DNA of 64,000 bases from JAENVT01 sp963773085 (GTDB taxonomy: Bacteria; Actinomycetota; Acidimicrobiia; Acidimicrobiales; Ilumatobacteraceae), in NCBI GenBank assembly GCA_963773085.1, contig CAVYZS010000002.1, positions 124,001-188,000 on the forward strand, read 5' to 3'. This document shows, piece by piece, positions 36,909 through 45,559 of this stretch (position 1 is the first letter of the stretch; every line of letters begins with the position of its first letter). A program made the translations under genes and the position numbers. The notes beneath the pieces are model-generated. The model saw nothing but the letters and a program-made list of their open reading frames with translations. It had not been told where the DNA came from and did no database searches.

Positions 36909-37800
36909 ATGGCATCCCGATTCGCTTCCGTCGCAACTCTGTTCACCCTGCTCGCCGGTGGCGGCCTCGCAGGGAACGTCCCAGTCGAGGCCGCCAGTGC
37001 GGCCGGAACTCACATTCGTCCGGTCGTCGATGTGCCGTCGCCAGGGTTCTGGGACAGTGAAGACTGGCGTCGGCCGAGGAGGTCAGGCCGCCAGGATCGA
37101 ACTCGACGACGACGAGCTCTATGACGGAATGTCCACCTGGTACCGGTTGGCCTACGTCGACAACGGCACCCGCCTGCAAGTCTTCGAACATTCTCCCATT
37201 GCCACAGTGGGTCCGGAATCGGACATGATGCGGTTCGAGACCATCGCCTGGCGGCTGGCCAACGAAGTGGTCGAACCGGAGAACCGTTCAATCGCATCGG
37301 ACCACCTGCCACTCTGGGCACACGTCCGGACGGGCAACGCCGACGGACCCTCGGCCGGGCTGATGATGGCCCTCGCCTACATCGATCTGCTCACACCAGG
37401 AGCGCTCGTCGGCGACATCCGGGTGGCAGGCACAGGCGGGATCCGTCCCGACGGGCTCGCCTTCCCGGTGAAAGGGATCGACGTCAAAGTTGCTACCGCG
37501 ATGCTGACTCGACCCGACGTCATCTTCGTGACCAAAACGCCGAAATTGGTCGAGAACGTCACCATCGTCCAGTCTCAAAAGGAGCGCATCCCTGCAGATG
37601 GCTACACGGTCGGGGAATGGCTCAACGTCTTTGGATACGAGCAAGCAGGCAGAGTCGCGGCCGGCCATCCAGGAACAGCTCCCGTCGTCGTCGTTCATGA
37701 CCTGCGTCAGGCCCTGGCGTGGCTGTGCGGACGCACCGACGGGGCGAGCGTGTGCGCACTTGCACTCAGGTCGGAGGGCATGCCCATCGGCACGCAGTAG
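36909..37800 (+). pseudogene. Secreted Lon-type (S16) serine protease, one frameshift
   Basis: About 297 codons joined across a frame change near 37070. ATG 36909 opens a signal peptide (FASVATLFTLLAGGGLAG). The C-terminal two-thirds is a Lon proteolytic domain: catalytic Ser in GNADGPSAGLMMALAY (about 37337-37385), VAGTGGIRPDGLAFPVKGI and the catalytic Lys in GIDVKVATAML (about 37477-37510). This matches YlbL-like exported S16 proteins, here without an obvious PDZ domain. It sits between the two fusion regulators and shares their operator motif, so it may process one of them outside the membrane; that is inference. Confidence 0.78.
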
Positions 37801-37900
37801 CCCACGCCACAAGCCGACATGCCTCCTCGGCGTGGAAACCCCATCTCCGCCCGCTCATCGACGAGGCTTTCACCCTGAGCGCTCGTGTCGTCGTCGGGCT

Positions 37901-37922
37901 TAAGTCGCACCTAAGTTGCATG
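37901..37922 (+). promoter_or_regulatory. 11-bp direct repeat, TAAGTCG-type operator (site 3)
   Basis: TAAGTCGCACC then TAAGTTGCATG; cores at 37901 and 37912, 11 bp apart. It lies 61 bp before the second fusion regulator start, the same distance as site 1 from its gene (62 bp). Confidence 0.65.
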
Positions 37923-37982
37923 GTCCAGACTCAGGTGAACCCTGTGACGCAAACCGGGGCAAGGCCGCCGAGAGGAGGATGG

Positions 37983-40900
37983 GTGGAGTATCGGGTACTG
38001 GGCAAGCTCGAGGTGTTGCGAGACGGCCATCCCGTGGACCTCGGTGCATTTCGCCAGCGCGCCCTGCTCGCCCTGCTGCTGACGGCGCCGAACTCGGTGT
38101 TCTCCTCAGATCAGATCCTCGACGAGCTGTGGGGTGACGCCGGCGGCGTCGACAAGCAGAACGCGCTGTGGGTCTACGTTTCGGGACTGCGCAAGGCGCT
38201 CGAGCCAGATCGCGAGAAGCGCACGGAGGGATCAATCCTGCTGACCCGAGCCCCCGGCTACCTCATCGAGGCGGCAGCGGACCAGATCGACTCACTCCGG
38301 TTCGAGCAGATGATCACCGAGGGTCGGGCACTCGCCGACGTCGACCCGGCGGCGGCGTCGCTCGTGCTCGGTGAGTCGCTGGCTCTCTGGCGGGGCAGGG
38401 CCTTCGAGGAGTTCACCTACGAGTCCTTCGCCCAGGCAGAGATCGCCCGTCTAGAGGAGCTCCGGCTGGAGGCGGTCGAGCTTCGGGTCGATGCCGACCT
38501 CCGGCGGGGCCTGTCCCGGGAGCTGATCTCGGAGTTGGAATCGCTCGTTCGTCAGCATCCCTTGAAGGAACGCCTCACCGGCCAACTGATGCTCGCGCTC
38601 TATCGATCGTCGCGGCAGGCCGACGCGCTGCGGGCGTACCAGGTCCTCAAGTCACGGCTCGGTGAGGAGCTCGGCATCGACCCGTCGTCGTGGCTTCGCA
38701 AGCTCGAGGAGCAGATCGTCACCGGGGACGAGGCGCTCGAGATCCGATCTCGCACGGCCGGGCGGGGCGCGGTGACGGAGCCCGGGCCGGCAGTGCGTGG
38801 GTACGAGTTGCGGGAGCAGATCAGTGCAGGTGCGGCGGGGGCGGCCTACCGCGCCTATCAGCCCGCTGTCGGTCGCGAGGTGGCGATCAAGGTCATCCGT
38901 CCCGACCTCGCCAACGATCCGACGTTCATCCGCCGTTTCCAGGCTGAAGCAGAGGTCATCGCAACGCTCGAGCATCCGCACATCGTTCCGCTGTATGACT
39001 ATTGGCGTGAGCCGAACGCGGCCTATCTGGTCATGCGTCTCATGCGCGGCGGGAGTTTGGCCTCCGTCCTCGAACACGGCGCGCTCACGTCCGCCCAGAC
39101 CATGACGATGGTCGATCAACTCGGCAACGCCCTCCAGACTGCCCACCGCTCCGGTGTGGTACACGGCAACATCAACTCGGACAACGTCCTCCTCGACGAC
39201 GAAGGCAACGCCTACCTGTCGGATTTCGGGATCGCGGTCGGCGCGGGTGAGGTCGCCGACGGGGCCGACATCTCCAGCCTCGGCGTTCTCGTCGCGCAGG
39301 CGCTGACCGGTCGGAGCGGTGAGGTCGACGAGCTTCGAGGGGCGTTGCCGGATCCGGTTGCACGCGTCATCGATCGGGCGATCGATGTCGATGCCGCCGG
39401 GCGCTATGGGAGCGTCGGTGACTTGGTCGACGATCTTCACGAGGCGCTCGGCGGGGGTACGGGATCACAGGCCACGCCGCCCGAGCCGGAGACGTCGGTC
39501 GACAACCCTTACAAAGGGCTGCGAGCGTTCGACGCTGTCGATGCAGTCGATTTCTTCGGTCGCGAACGACTCGTCGAACGACTGATCGCACGTCTCGGCG
39601 GGAGCGGCACCCACGGGCGATTCGTCGCTGTGGTCGGTCCGAGCGGCAGCGGCAAGTCGAGCGCCGTGAAGGCCGGGCTGCTTCCTGCGATCCGGCGCGG
39701 GGCGGTTCCTCTGTCAGGTTCGTGGTTCACGATCGAGATGACCCCTGCCAGCCATCCGTTCGAGCAGCTCGAGGACGCGCTCCTGAGCGTCGCCGTCAAT
39801 CCGCCACCCTCGTTGCTCGAGCAGCTCGCCGGCGACCATGGTCTGCAGCGCGCGGTCTGGCGAGCGAGTTCCAGGAATTCGAGAAGCGCACCGGGATCAA
39901 TGTCGAACTGACCGCGATCGACGCCGAAGCCGCAGTGAGCTTCGAACCGGGAGAACCCAACCACCGTCCCGACATATACATCTTCGGTCACGAGATGCCG
40001 GCATGGGCCCAGCCCCGCGCGATCGATATCGGGCAGGTCGTCGACCCCGAGACCCTGCGGTCCGACTTCGGCGAGTACCTGCTCGGCTTCGGAAAGGTGG
40101 GCGCTGCCGCCGGCGTGGGTGCGAGAGACGAAGCGGTTTGGGCGATCCCCATCAGGGTCGCCCTGAAGAGCCTCGTGATATACCCGAAGGCCGCGTTCGA
40201 GAAGGCCGGCTACGAGATCCCGGCGACCTGGGCCGACCTCCTCGCCCTGTCGGATCAACTCGTGGCAGACGGTCGAACGCCGTGGTGCTTCGGCTTCGAA
40301 GACGGCGGCGCCAGCGGATGGCCTGGAACCGACTTGATCGAGAGCTTGGTACTTCGAGTCGGCGGGGTCGACACCTACGACGCGTGGACACGTGGCGAGG
40401 TCGCGTTCACCAGCCCTCGGTGATGGAGGTAGGCCGACTTGCCGACGACTTGGTGTTCCAGCCCGGATACGTCCGGGGCGGTCCGGAGAGAATCAGCGAC
40501 GAGAGTTGGAGCAGCCAACTTGGTCCCATGCTCCATCCCGACAGCGTGACGGGCGTGACGGAACCGGAGTGCTGGATGTACCACCAGGCCAGCTTCATGC
40601 TGCAGAGCAACTTTGTCCCGCCGGGTGACGAGATCGGCAAGGACCTCGACTTCTTCGTGCTCCCTCCGATCGATCCGGCCCAGCCGACTCCGATCAGTGG
40701 TGGCTCGGGCTTCGCCGCCGCCCTCGTCGACCGGCCGGAGGTGCGTGCGTTCATGGAATTCCTCGCCAGCCCGGAGTGGGGCAAGCGCTGGGCCGGCAAT
40801 CCTGAGGATCCGTTCTTCTCCCCTAACGGCCGCTTCGATCTCTCGAACTACGGTGACGTGACCATCGATCCTGCTGCTGCCGTTCCAAGAAGGCTCGGCG

Positions 40901-41019
40901 AGGCCGCTAAGGCCGCACTGCAGTCGGATTCGTTCAGGATTGATGCGTCTGACTTGATGCCGCCAGCGATCGGAGGTGCCACCGCGCTGAAAGCGGAGGG
41001 CGAGAGTCCGCCGCCCTGA
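37983..41019 (+). pseudogene. BTAD regulator / pseudokinase / STAND / sugar-binding fusion (copy 2), internal deletion
   Basis: Paralogue of copy 1. GTG 37983 follows GAGAGGAGG. Intact winged helix (VEYRVLGKLEVLRDG...), BTAD and kinase-like domain in one frame to about 39880. The kinase is degenerate: glycine loop is SAGAAGAAY, HRD is replaced in VVHGNINSDNVLL (catalytic Asp lost), and the activation segment is shortened; the VAIKVI lysine and SDFG remain. The STAND Walker A is present (VGPSGSGKSSAV), then the sequence jumps near 39855 into the sugar-binding domain (EFQEFEKRTGINVELTAI), losing Walker B and the membrane helix. Another frame change is near 40420; the C-terminal domain is otherwise complete (DGRTPWCFGFEDG to the end). 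Confidence 0.75.
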
Positions 41020-41221
41020 CCCTGAAGTCGTCGACCCGTCAGCCGTCAGCCAGCCTGGCCGGCGGCTGCGATTTTCTCGATCGACCATCAGCCGCCCGGC
41101 TCCTGCGACGCACAGGGTAGATGTTGTTCCCGACGTAGTTCGGTCAGCTCTTGTCCTGCTTTGGCGGAGGCTGATGATGAAGGCTGTGCTGCTCGTCAGA
41201 TACCTGTCGGTCGGCGTTCGG
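41020..41221. other. Spacer between regulator copy 2 and PIN relic
   Basis: No gene or clear repeat seen. It marks the change from the regulator cluster to the relic-rich accessory region. Confidence 0.5.
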
Positions 41222-41493
41222 TCAGGTGGCGGGTGGCTCGATGCGTTCGATGGTGCCGACCCGATCGATGGAGTGGGCGAACGAGGCGATGCGATTGACG
41301 CCGGAGCTCTCGGCGGAGGCAACGAGGTACGCCTCGGCGAAGTCGACGCGGTCGAACTCGTAGACCTCCACCGCGCGCAGCAGCAACGCCGGATCGACGG
41401 TGACCACGGAGCGGAGCGCGACGAGCGACCGCATCGCTGTGGCGATTTGGTCGCGGGGAGTCTTGTAGAACGACTCCAGGACGTGGATGGTCT
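41222..41493 (-). pseudogene. PIN-domain (VapC-like) toxin, C-terminal fragment
   Basis: About 90 codons. The run from VLESFYKTPRDQI to the end, with VDFAEAYLVASAESSG and IASFAHSIDRVGTIERIEP, matches the C-terminal half of PIN-domain RNases, where the acidic DFA(E/D)A residues are catalytic. A stop codon just upstream (TAG near 41494) cuts off the N-terminal half with the first catalytic Asp, and no antitoxin gene is next to it. It is therefore an inactive relic. Confidence 0.65.
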
Positions 41494-41683
41494 AGGCGCG
41501 GACATCAACGCTCCGTCCGAGTGCCCGTCGCGTTGGGATCTGGGCGCCACTGATTGATCGTCAACAGGTGGAACCGGTGAGCGTGGCACCCAGATCTTCG
41601 GACCCGTCGGCCAGCGACCGAGCGGGCGAGCGAGGAACTGGGCAGCCCCTTTTCACGACGTAGGCTTCCGGAGTTGCCTGATT

Positions 41684-41695
41684 CGGGACTGTCAG
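41684..41695 (-). repeat. 12-mer CTGACAGTCCCG shared with the 57.6-kb repeats
   Basis: On the minus strand this region reads CTGACAGTCCCG, identical to the core of the two 15-bp repeats at 57638 and 57678. It lies beside the integrase relic. It may be an integrase arm site or chance. Confidence 0.35.
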
Positions 41696-41825
41696 GCGGT
41701 TTGTGTAAGTGGGGCGTGACCTGAGGGTCCGCGACGGAGGGTGTCGATCACCGGCGGCTGACTCGGATTTCAAGTAGCACCCCGTTGTCGTCATCGTCAA
41801 CCACGGAGGACTGACTGCGCGAGCA

Positions 41826-42166
41826 CTAACGGACGTATTGGGCTGGGTTGGAGGTGATCCGCCCGTCGATGGGAGCGAAGCGGGATAACCCGCACACCGT
41901 CGACAGTCGCCGGTCGATCGTCGAGGCGGCCAGGCCGCGTTGTTCCATGTGGTGACGGTACAGTTCGATGTGCGCCCGGGTGGGGTGAGCACCTCCAGCC
42001 CACAAGTGGCGGCCCAGTTGAAGAAGCTGCGCAGGTCGTGGCGGTAGGCGTCGACGGTCTGAGCGCTGTAGCGGGCCAAGAACGAGGCGGCGGCGAGTTG
42101 GGCCTCGTCGAAGACGCGGTCCTTGCCGGCGCGTTCGACCAAGACATCGGTGCTGACGGGATGCAT
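41826..42166 (-). pseudogene. Tyrosine recombinase/integrase, N-terminal fragment
   Basis: ATG 42166 with GGAGG upstream. The piece reads through a frame change near 41990: AASFLARYSAQTVDAYRHDL, then FFNWAATCGLEVLTP and AHIELYRHHMEQRGLAASTIDRRLS. This is the core-binding (SAM-like) domain of phage-type integrases. It stops at PAQYVR, where the catalytic domain should begin, so it cannot recombine DNA. It marks past integration of a mobile element. Confidence 0.75.
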
Positions 42167-42339
42167 GACAACCTCCCAATAGGCGTGGAAGGAACCACCG
42201 AACAACACCCGTCAACGTGGCGATAGGTGGCCCCCTCTCGGCGGAGCGGCTGAGCGGGAGATTGTGTTTGTTGGGTCGCTGCGCACTCGAGCCATCGGTG
42301 GTGGGCGCGAACCGCTCGTCGGGATGCGAGAATCGTTGG

Positions 42340-42657
42340 ATGAGCAACGCTTCTGCGATCAGAGTTGACGGGCACGAGGTTGATCCGGCGCGTGTTGCTG
42401 AGATCTGCCAGCGTTACGGGATCGCAGAACTGGCGGTGTTCGGTTCGGTCGCTCGCGGCGATGCCAGCCCTCACAGCGACGTCGACTTGCTCTACGTCCT
42501 CGCGCCGGGTGCTCGACTCGGTTTCGGAATCGACGATCTCGAGGACGAACTCGCTGGGCTGTTCGGCCGTGACGTCGATCTCGTGGCGAAGAAGGCGCTC
42601 CACCCCTTGTTGCGAAATGAGATCGACGAGTTGGCGACGACGCTGTATGCGGCGTGA
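42340..42657 (+). CDS. mntA: MntA-type nucleotidyltransferase antitoxin
   Basis: 105 aa minimal nucleotidyltransferase with the GSX10DXD motif (GSVARGDASPHSDVD, residues 36-50). In MntA-HepT systems this protein AMPylates the HEPN toxin and blocks it. ATG 42340. The HepT-like gene overlaps its last 11 bp, the typical arrangement of the pair. Intact and small, so probably functional. Confidence 0.88.
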   Translation: MSNASAIRVDGHEVDPARVAEICQRYGIAELAVFGSVARGDASPHSDVDLLYVLAPGARLGFGIDDLEDELAGLFGRDVDLVAKKALHPLLRNEIDELATTLYAA

Positions 42658-42931
42658 CCGTCTGTTGTTGACCGAGATCGTCGAGGCGGTCGAACGCATC
42701 ATCGGCCTGACGGACGGTCGTTCGTTGGACGACTTCGAGTCTGACCGGGATCGGCGAGATGCGTTGTTGTGGAATTTCACCGTGCTCGGCGAGGCCGTCG
42801 GCCACTTGTCCGACGCGACCAAAGACGCTCATCCCGGCCTCGTGTGGATGGCCCCGGTCAGAATGCGGAACCGCATCGTGCATGGCTACTGGTCAATCGA
42901 CCTCGATGTGCTCGTCACGAGTGTTCGTTAG
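42647..42931 (+). CDS. hepT: HepT-like HEPN toxin, slightly short
   Basis: 94 aa. HEPN RNase with the RX4HXY active site (RNRIVHGY) near residue 78. Usual length is about 105-115 aa; the end here (DVLVTSVR) is cut before the last helix, perhaps by a single-base change near 42930. ATG 42647, overlapping mntA by 11 bp. Expected to cleave RNA unless modified by MntA. Confidence 0.8.
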   Translation: MRRDRLLLTEIVEAVERIIGLTDGRSLDDFESDRDRRDALLWNFTVLGEAVGHLSDATKDAHPGLVWMAPVRMRNRIVHGYWSIDLDVLVTSVR

Positions 42932-43034
42932 GGGACAGTGAGCCGGAGCGATGCGCTGGAGCGGCATTACGAAGCAGCTCTCCCTTGGGAGATCTCTTCG
43001 TCTACCTAATCAGGGCGGACGTCATCGCCCGGTG

Positions 43035-43511
43035 TCAAGCGGTCCGGCTGCGCGGTTCGAGGACGATCACCGGCGTCTCGGTCGACCGCCGGACCGCATA
43101 CGCGTCGAGCCTCGGATCGACCGCGACCCAGCGCTGCCACAGCCGATCACGCTCCTCCCCCGCCGAAGGGCGTGCGCGCACCAGGCGCGGCTGCTGGTGC
43201 GGCAATCGAATGACGGCGTCCGGGTGCGTCTCGAGGTTGCGCCACCACGCGGGATGGCCCTCGTCCCAGCCGTTCATCGCGATCGCGACGAGGTTAGGAC
43301 CGTCTTCGAGGTAGCCGATGATGACGCTGCGCTCTTGCCCGGACTTCCGCCCGATGGTGGTGAGGCGCAGCGCGCCCCAGCCGCGCTTGTTCGACGTGGT
43401 CCACAGGAATCGGCCGCCACTGAGCCGGTACAGCGCGCGATGAACGCGCCAGGCCGTGTGCACGAACCACGGCGGCGGGTGTTTCGGCGGCCGGGTTGCT
43501 GCATTGCTCAT
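43035..43511 (-). CDS. Deazaflavin (F420)-dependent nitroreductase (Ddn) family protein
   Basis: 158 aa. The split beta-barrel pattern is clear: GALRLTTIGRKSGQERSVII near residue 47 and the C-terminal AWWRNLETHPDAVIRL block are standard for Ddn/FDOR-type F420H2-dependent reductases. ATG 43511 with GGGAGGAG upstream. Together with the LLM enzyme it suggests the host makes F420. Native substrate unknown. Confidence 0.85.
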   Translation of the reverse strand: MSNAATRPPKHPPPWFVHTAWRVHRALYRLSGGRFLWTTSNKRGWGALRLTTIGRKSGQERSVIIGYLEDGPNLVAIAMNGWDEGHPAWWRNLETHPDAVIRLPHQQPRLVRARPSAGEERDRLWQRWVAVDPRLDAYAVRRSTETPVIVLEPRSRTA

Positions 43512-43751
43512 TGGCGACTCCTCCCGCACGGGGCGACTCTCCACGGTACGCCGCAATGAACGGTTCGTCGAGCGGTCTCGCTTCCAGTCCTGCGAGGGTC
43601 GTCCATGCGATCCTAAGGACGCTCAGAGCGATGGGCGTCCGAGGCCGAGTCGTGGCGCTGATTGCCGGGAGTGAGACGCGCAGACCACCGCTCAGCTCTG
43701 CGACGGGTCTCAGAGCCGGCGTTGGGGCAGTGCGTGGAGGGCGCCGCTTCG

Positions 43752-44312
43752 TTACTGAACGCGGTAGCGGAGGTGGACGGCGCCACTGTCGAATCGGTGC
43801 TCGTCGATGAGCTCAAGATCTACGCGTGTGTCGATTGGCAGTGCGGGGTTGCGTCCACCGAGGACGACTGGCCAGACGAACAGGGCCACCTCGTCGACCA
43901 GCCCGGCGACGAGCGCCTGCGCTGCGATGTTCGGGCCACCGACCAAGAGGTCCCTACTTGAGGCGGCCTTCAGGTCGTGGGCCGCGTCGGGGTCGAAGTG
44001 GCGTTCGAGCCGGGTGTTGGCGGTTGACACTGCGGCCAGGGTCGTGGAGTAGACGACTTTGTCAGCGGCCTGCCAGGCGTTCGCGAAGTCGCGCATGAGG
44101 TCCGACTGTGCGGCCAGGGCGGTGTCGGTTTCCCAGACGGCCATCGTGTCGTACATGCGCCGCCCGTAGAGGTAGGTGCCCGCGGACCGCATGAGGTCGG
44201 TGATACAAACGAACACGTCGTCGTCCGGTGGTGCCCAGTCGACAGCGCCGCGTTCGTCCTCGGTCCAGCCATCGAGGGACATGTTCGACGCGTAGATCAG
44301 CTTGGCCATCAT
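43752..44312 (-). CDS. Dihydrofolate reductase family protein (RibD C-terminal-like), first
   Basis: 186 aa. YASNMSLDGW near the N-terminus, GTYLYGRRMYDTM near 45, a middle strand SRDLLVGGPNIAAQALVAGL and the ending VVLGGRNPALP are typical of YyaP/YwjB-like DHFR-fold reductases, which are NADPH enzymes of unclear substrate. Two ATG codons in a row (44312 and 44309); the first is chosen. A paralogue-like gene lies 89 bp upstream on the same strand. Confidence 0.85.
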   Translation of the reverse strand: MMAKLIYASNMSLDGWTEDERGAVDWAPPDDDVFVCITDLMRSAGTYLYGRRMYDTMAVWETDTALAAQSDLMRDFANAWQAADKVVYSTTLAAVSTANTRLERHFDPDAAHDLKAASSRDLLVGGPNIAAQALVAGLVDEVALFVWPVVLGGRNPALPIDTRVDLELIDEHRFDSGAVHLRYRVQ

Positions 44313-44401
44313 GTCACTTCTCCTCGTCCGGGCGGCCCCCCGGCCCCACACCGTGCTGCGAACGCCTCGCGTCCTCCAAGACCCATCGTCGACCAGCCAA
44401 C

Positions 44402-45049
44402 CTACGAGGGGCGAGTAAACGTGACGTGCACCGTGCCGCTCTCGGCGGTCTCGGTCCGGACCTGGTAGCCGTCCTCGAACCCGCGAAGGTCGCTCCACAA
44501 GTTGATTCCGCGACCGAGCAGGATGGGCGCGATCGCGACGTGCAATTGGTCAACGAGACCAGCTTTGAGGAACTCTCGCACGGTGCTGATGCCGCCCCCG
44601 ACTCGCACGTCTTTCCCGCTGGCGGCAGAGGTGGCCTGCCCGAGCACCTCCTGGGGGGTCGCATCAACGAAGTGGAACGTCGTGCCACCGGACATGTCGA
44701 TCGAGTCGCGCGTGCGGTGGGTGAGCACGAACACCGGCACGCGAAACGGCGGCTCGTCGCCCCACCAGCCCTTCCAGTCGGGGTCATCGGGAAATGTGTG
44801 AAAGCCGAACATTCCAGCGCCCATGATCTCGGCGCCGACGTGTTCGAAGTACGCCGCGGCGTAGCGGTCGTCGATGCCGGTCGTGCCCTCGCCCGAGGTG
44901 TCGTGCAAGACCCGCTCACGGAACGTGCGCGTGGCGGCATAGGCCGCGGTGAGCTTGTTCCAGTCCTCCCCGAACGGGTTGTCCGGCGTGCCGCCTTCGG
45001 TTGTGGCGTAACCGTCCAGCGAGACGTTGAGGTCGACTCGTACTCCCAT
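44402..45049 (-). CDS. Dihydrofolate reductase family protein (RibD C-terminal-like), second
   Basis: 215 aa. VDLNVSLDGYATT at the N-terminus, an internal VGAEIMGAGMFGFHTFPDD block, GGGISTVREFLKAGLVDQL and PILLGRGINLW near the end fit DHFR-fold reductases of the RibD/YyaP group. It starts at ATG 45049 with AAAGGAAG upstream. It is diverged from the smaller gene at 43752 but probably in the same transcript. Function unknown. Confidence 0.87.
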   Translation of the reverse strand: MGVRVDLNVSLDGYATTEGGTPDNPFGEDWNKLTAAYAATRTFRERVLHDTSGEGTTGIDDRYAAAYFEHVGAEIMGAGMFGFHTFPDDPDWKGWWGDEPPFRVPVFVLTHRTRDSIDMSGGTTFHFVDATPQEVLGQATSAASGKDVRVGGGISTVREFLKAGLVDQLHVAIAPILLGRGINLWSDLRGFEDGYQVRTETAESGTVHVTFTRPS

Positions 45050-45559
45050 GACGACTTCCTTTCAAAGTGATTGCGATTCGTAAGCACCAGAATATGTTGG
45101 CCAGGCTCCGCATTCGCCAAGAACTCATGCGCGACGAAGGACACCGCTTCATCGAAGAGTTCATGGACGAACTGCGCGTCCGGCACGTCGGCGCAGCACC
45201 CTCGAACCGACGAGGTCCCGGCCCGCTCGAACGACTATCAGCGACGTACAAACAGGCAACCCGTGGCGCAATCGGATCCCTACAGGCGGGCGTTCGTTGA
45301 CGGAGCAGCTCGCACCCGACTTTGCCCGATACGTGCAGCCAAAACGAGCCCATTGAGACCCGGCTCGTATCCGGCGACGTGCATCTCGGCGCGTCCCCCG
45401 ACCCAGCGATCGGCGACACTGCAGCTGTGAGTGACGCGCGGAGCGGGATGCCGCAGATCCGTAGACATCCGTCGTATGGACTGACACAATCGATGTGGGG
45501 AATTTCGGGAGCGGGCATCACGGTCCTGCTCGTGCGTCACCATGGGGAGGATTCGTTCG
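45050..45559. other. Gene-free stretch with short open frames
   Basis: Several short open frames overlap on both strands, but none resembles a known protein. The plus-strand run around 45067-45180 (ELMRDEGHRFIEEFMDEL) looks helical and could be a relic. No clear repeat or terminator. Confidence 0.4.

Noticed and set aside
37719..37982. Extended N-terminus for regulator copy 2
   Set aside because: It would run through the protease end and the operator repeat; GTG 37983 with GAGAGGAGG matches the start of copy 1.
43512..43751. Possible gene between the Ddn-like and DHFR-like genes
   Set aside because: Only short, low-quality frames are present and no motif is recognised.
45067..45300. Small plus-strand gene of 77 codons
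   Set aside because: No ribosome site, no family match, and overlapping minus frames are equally open.
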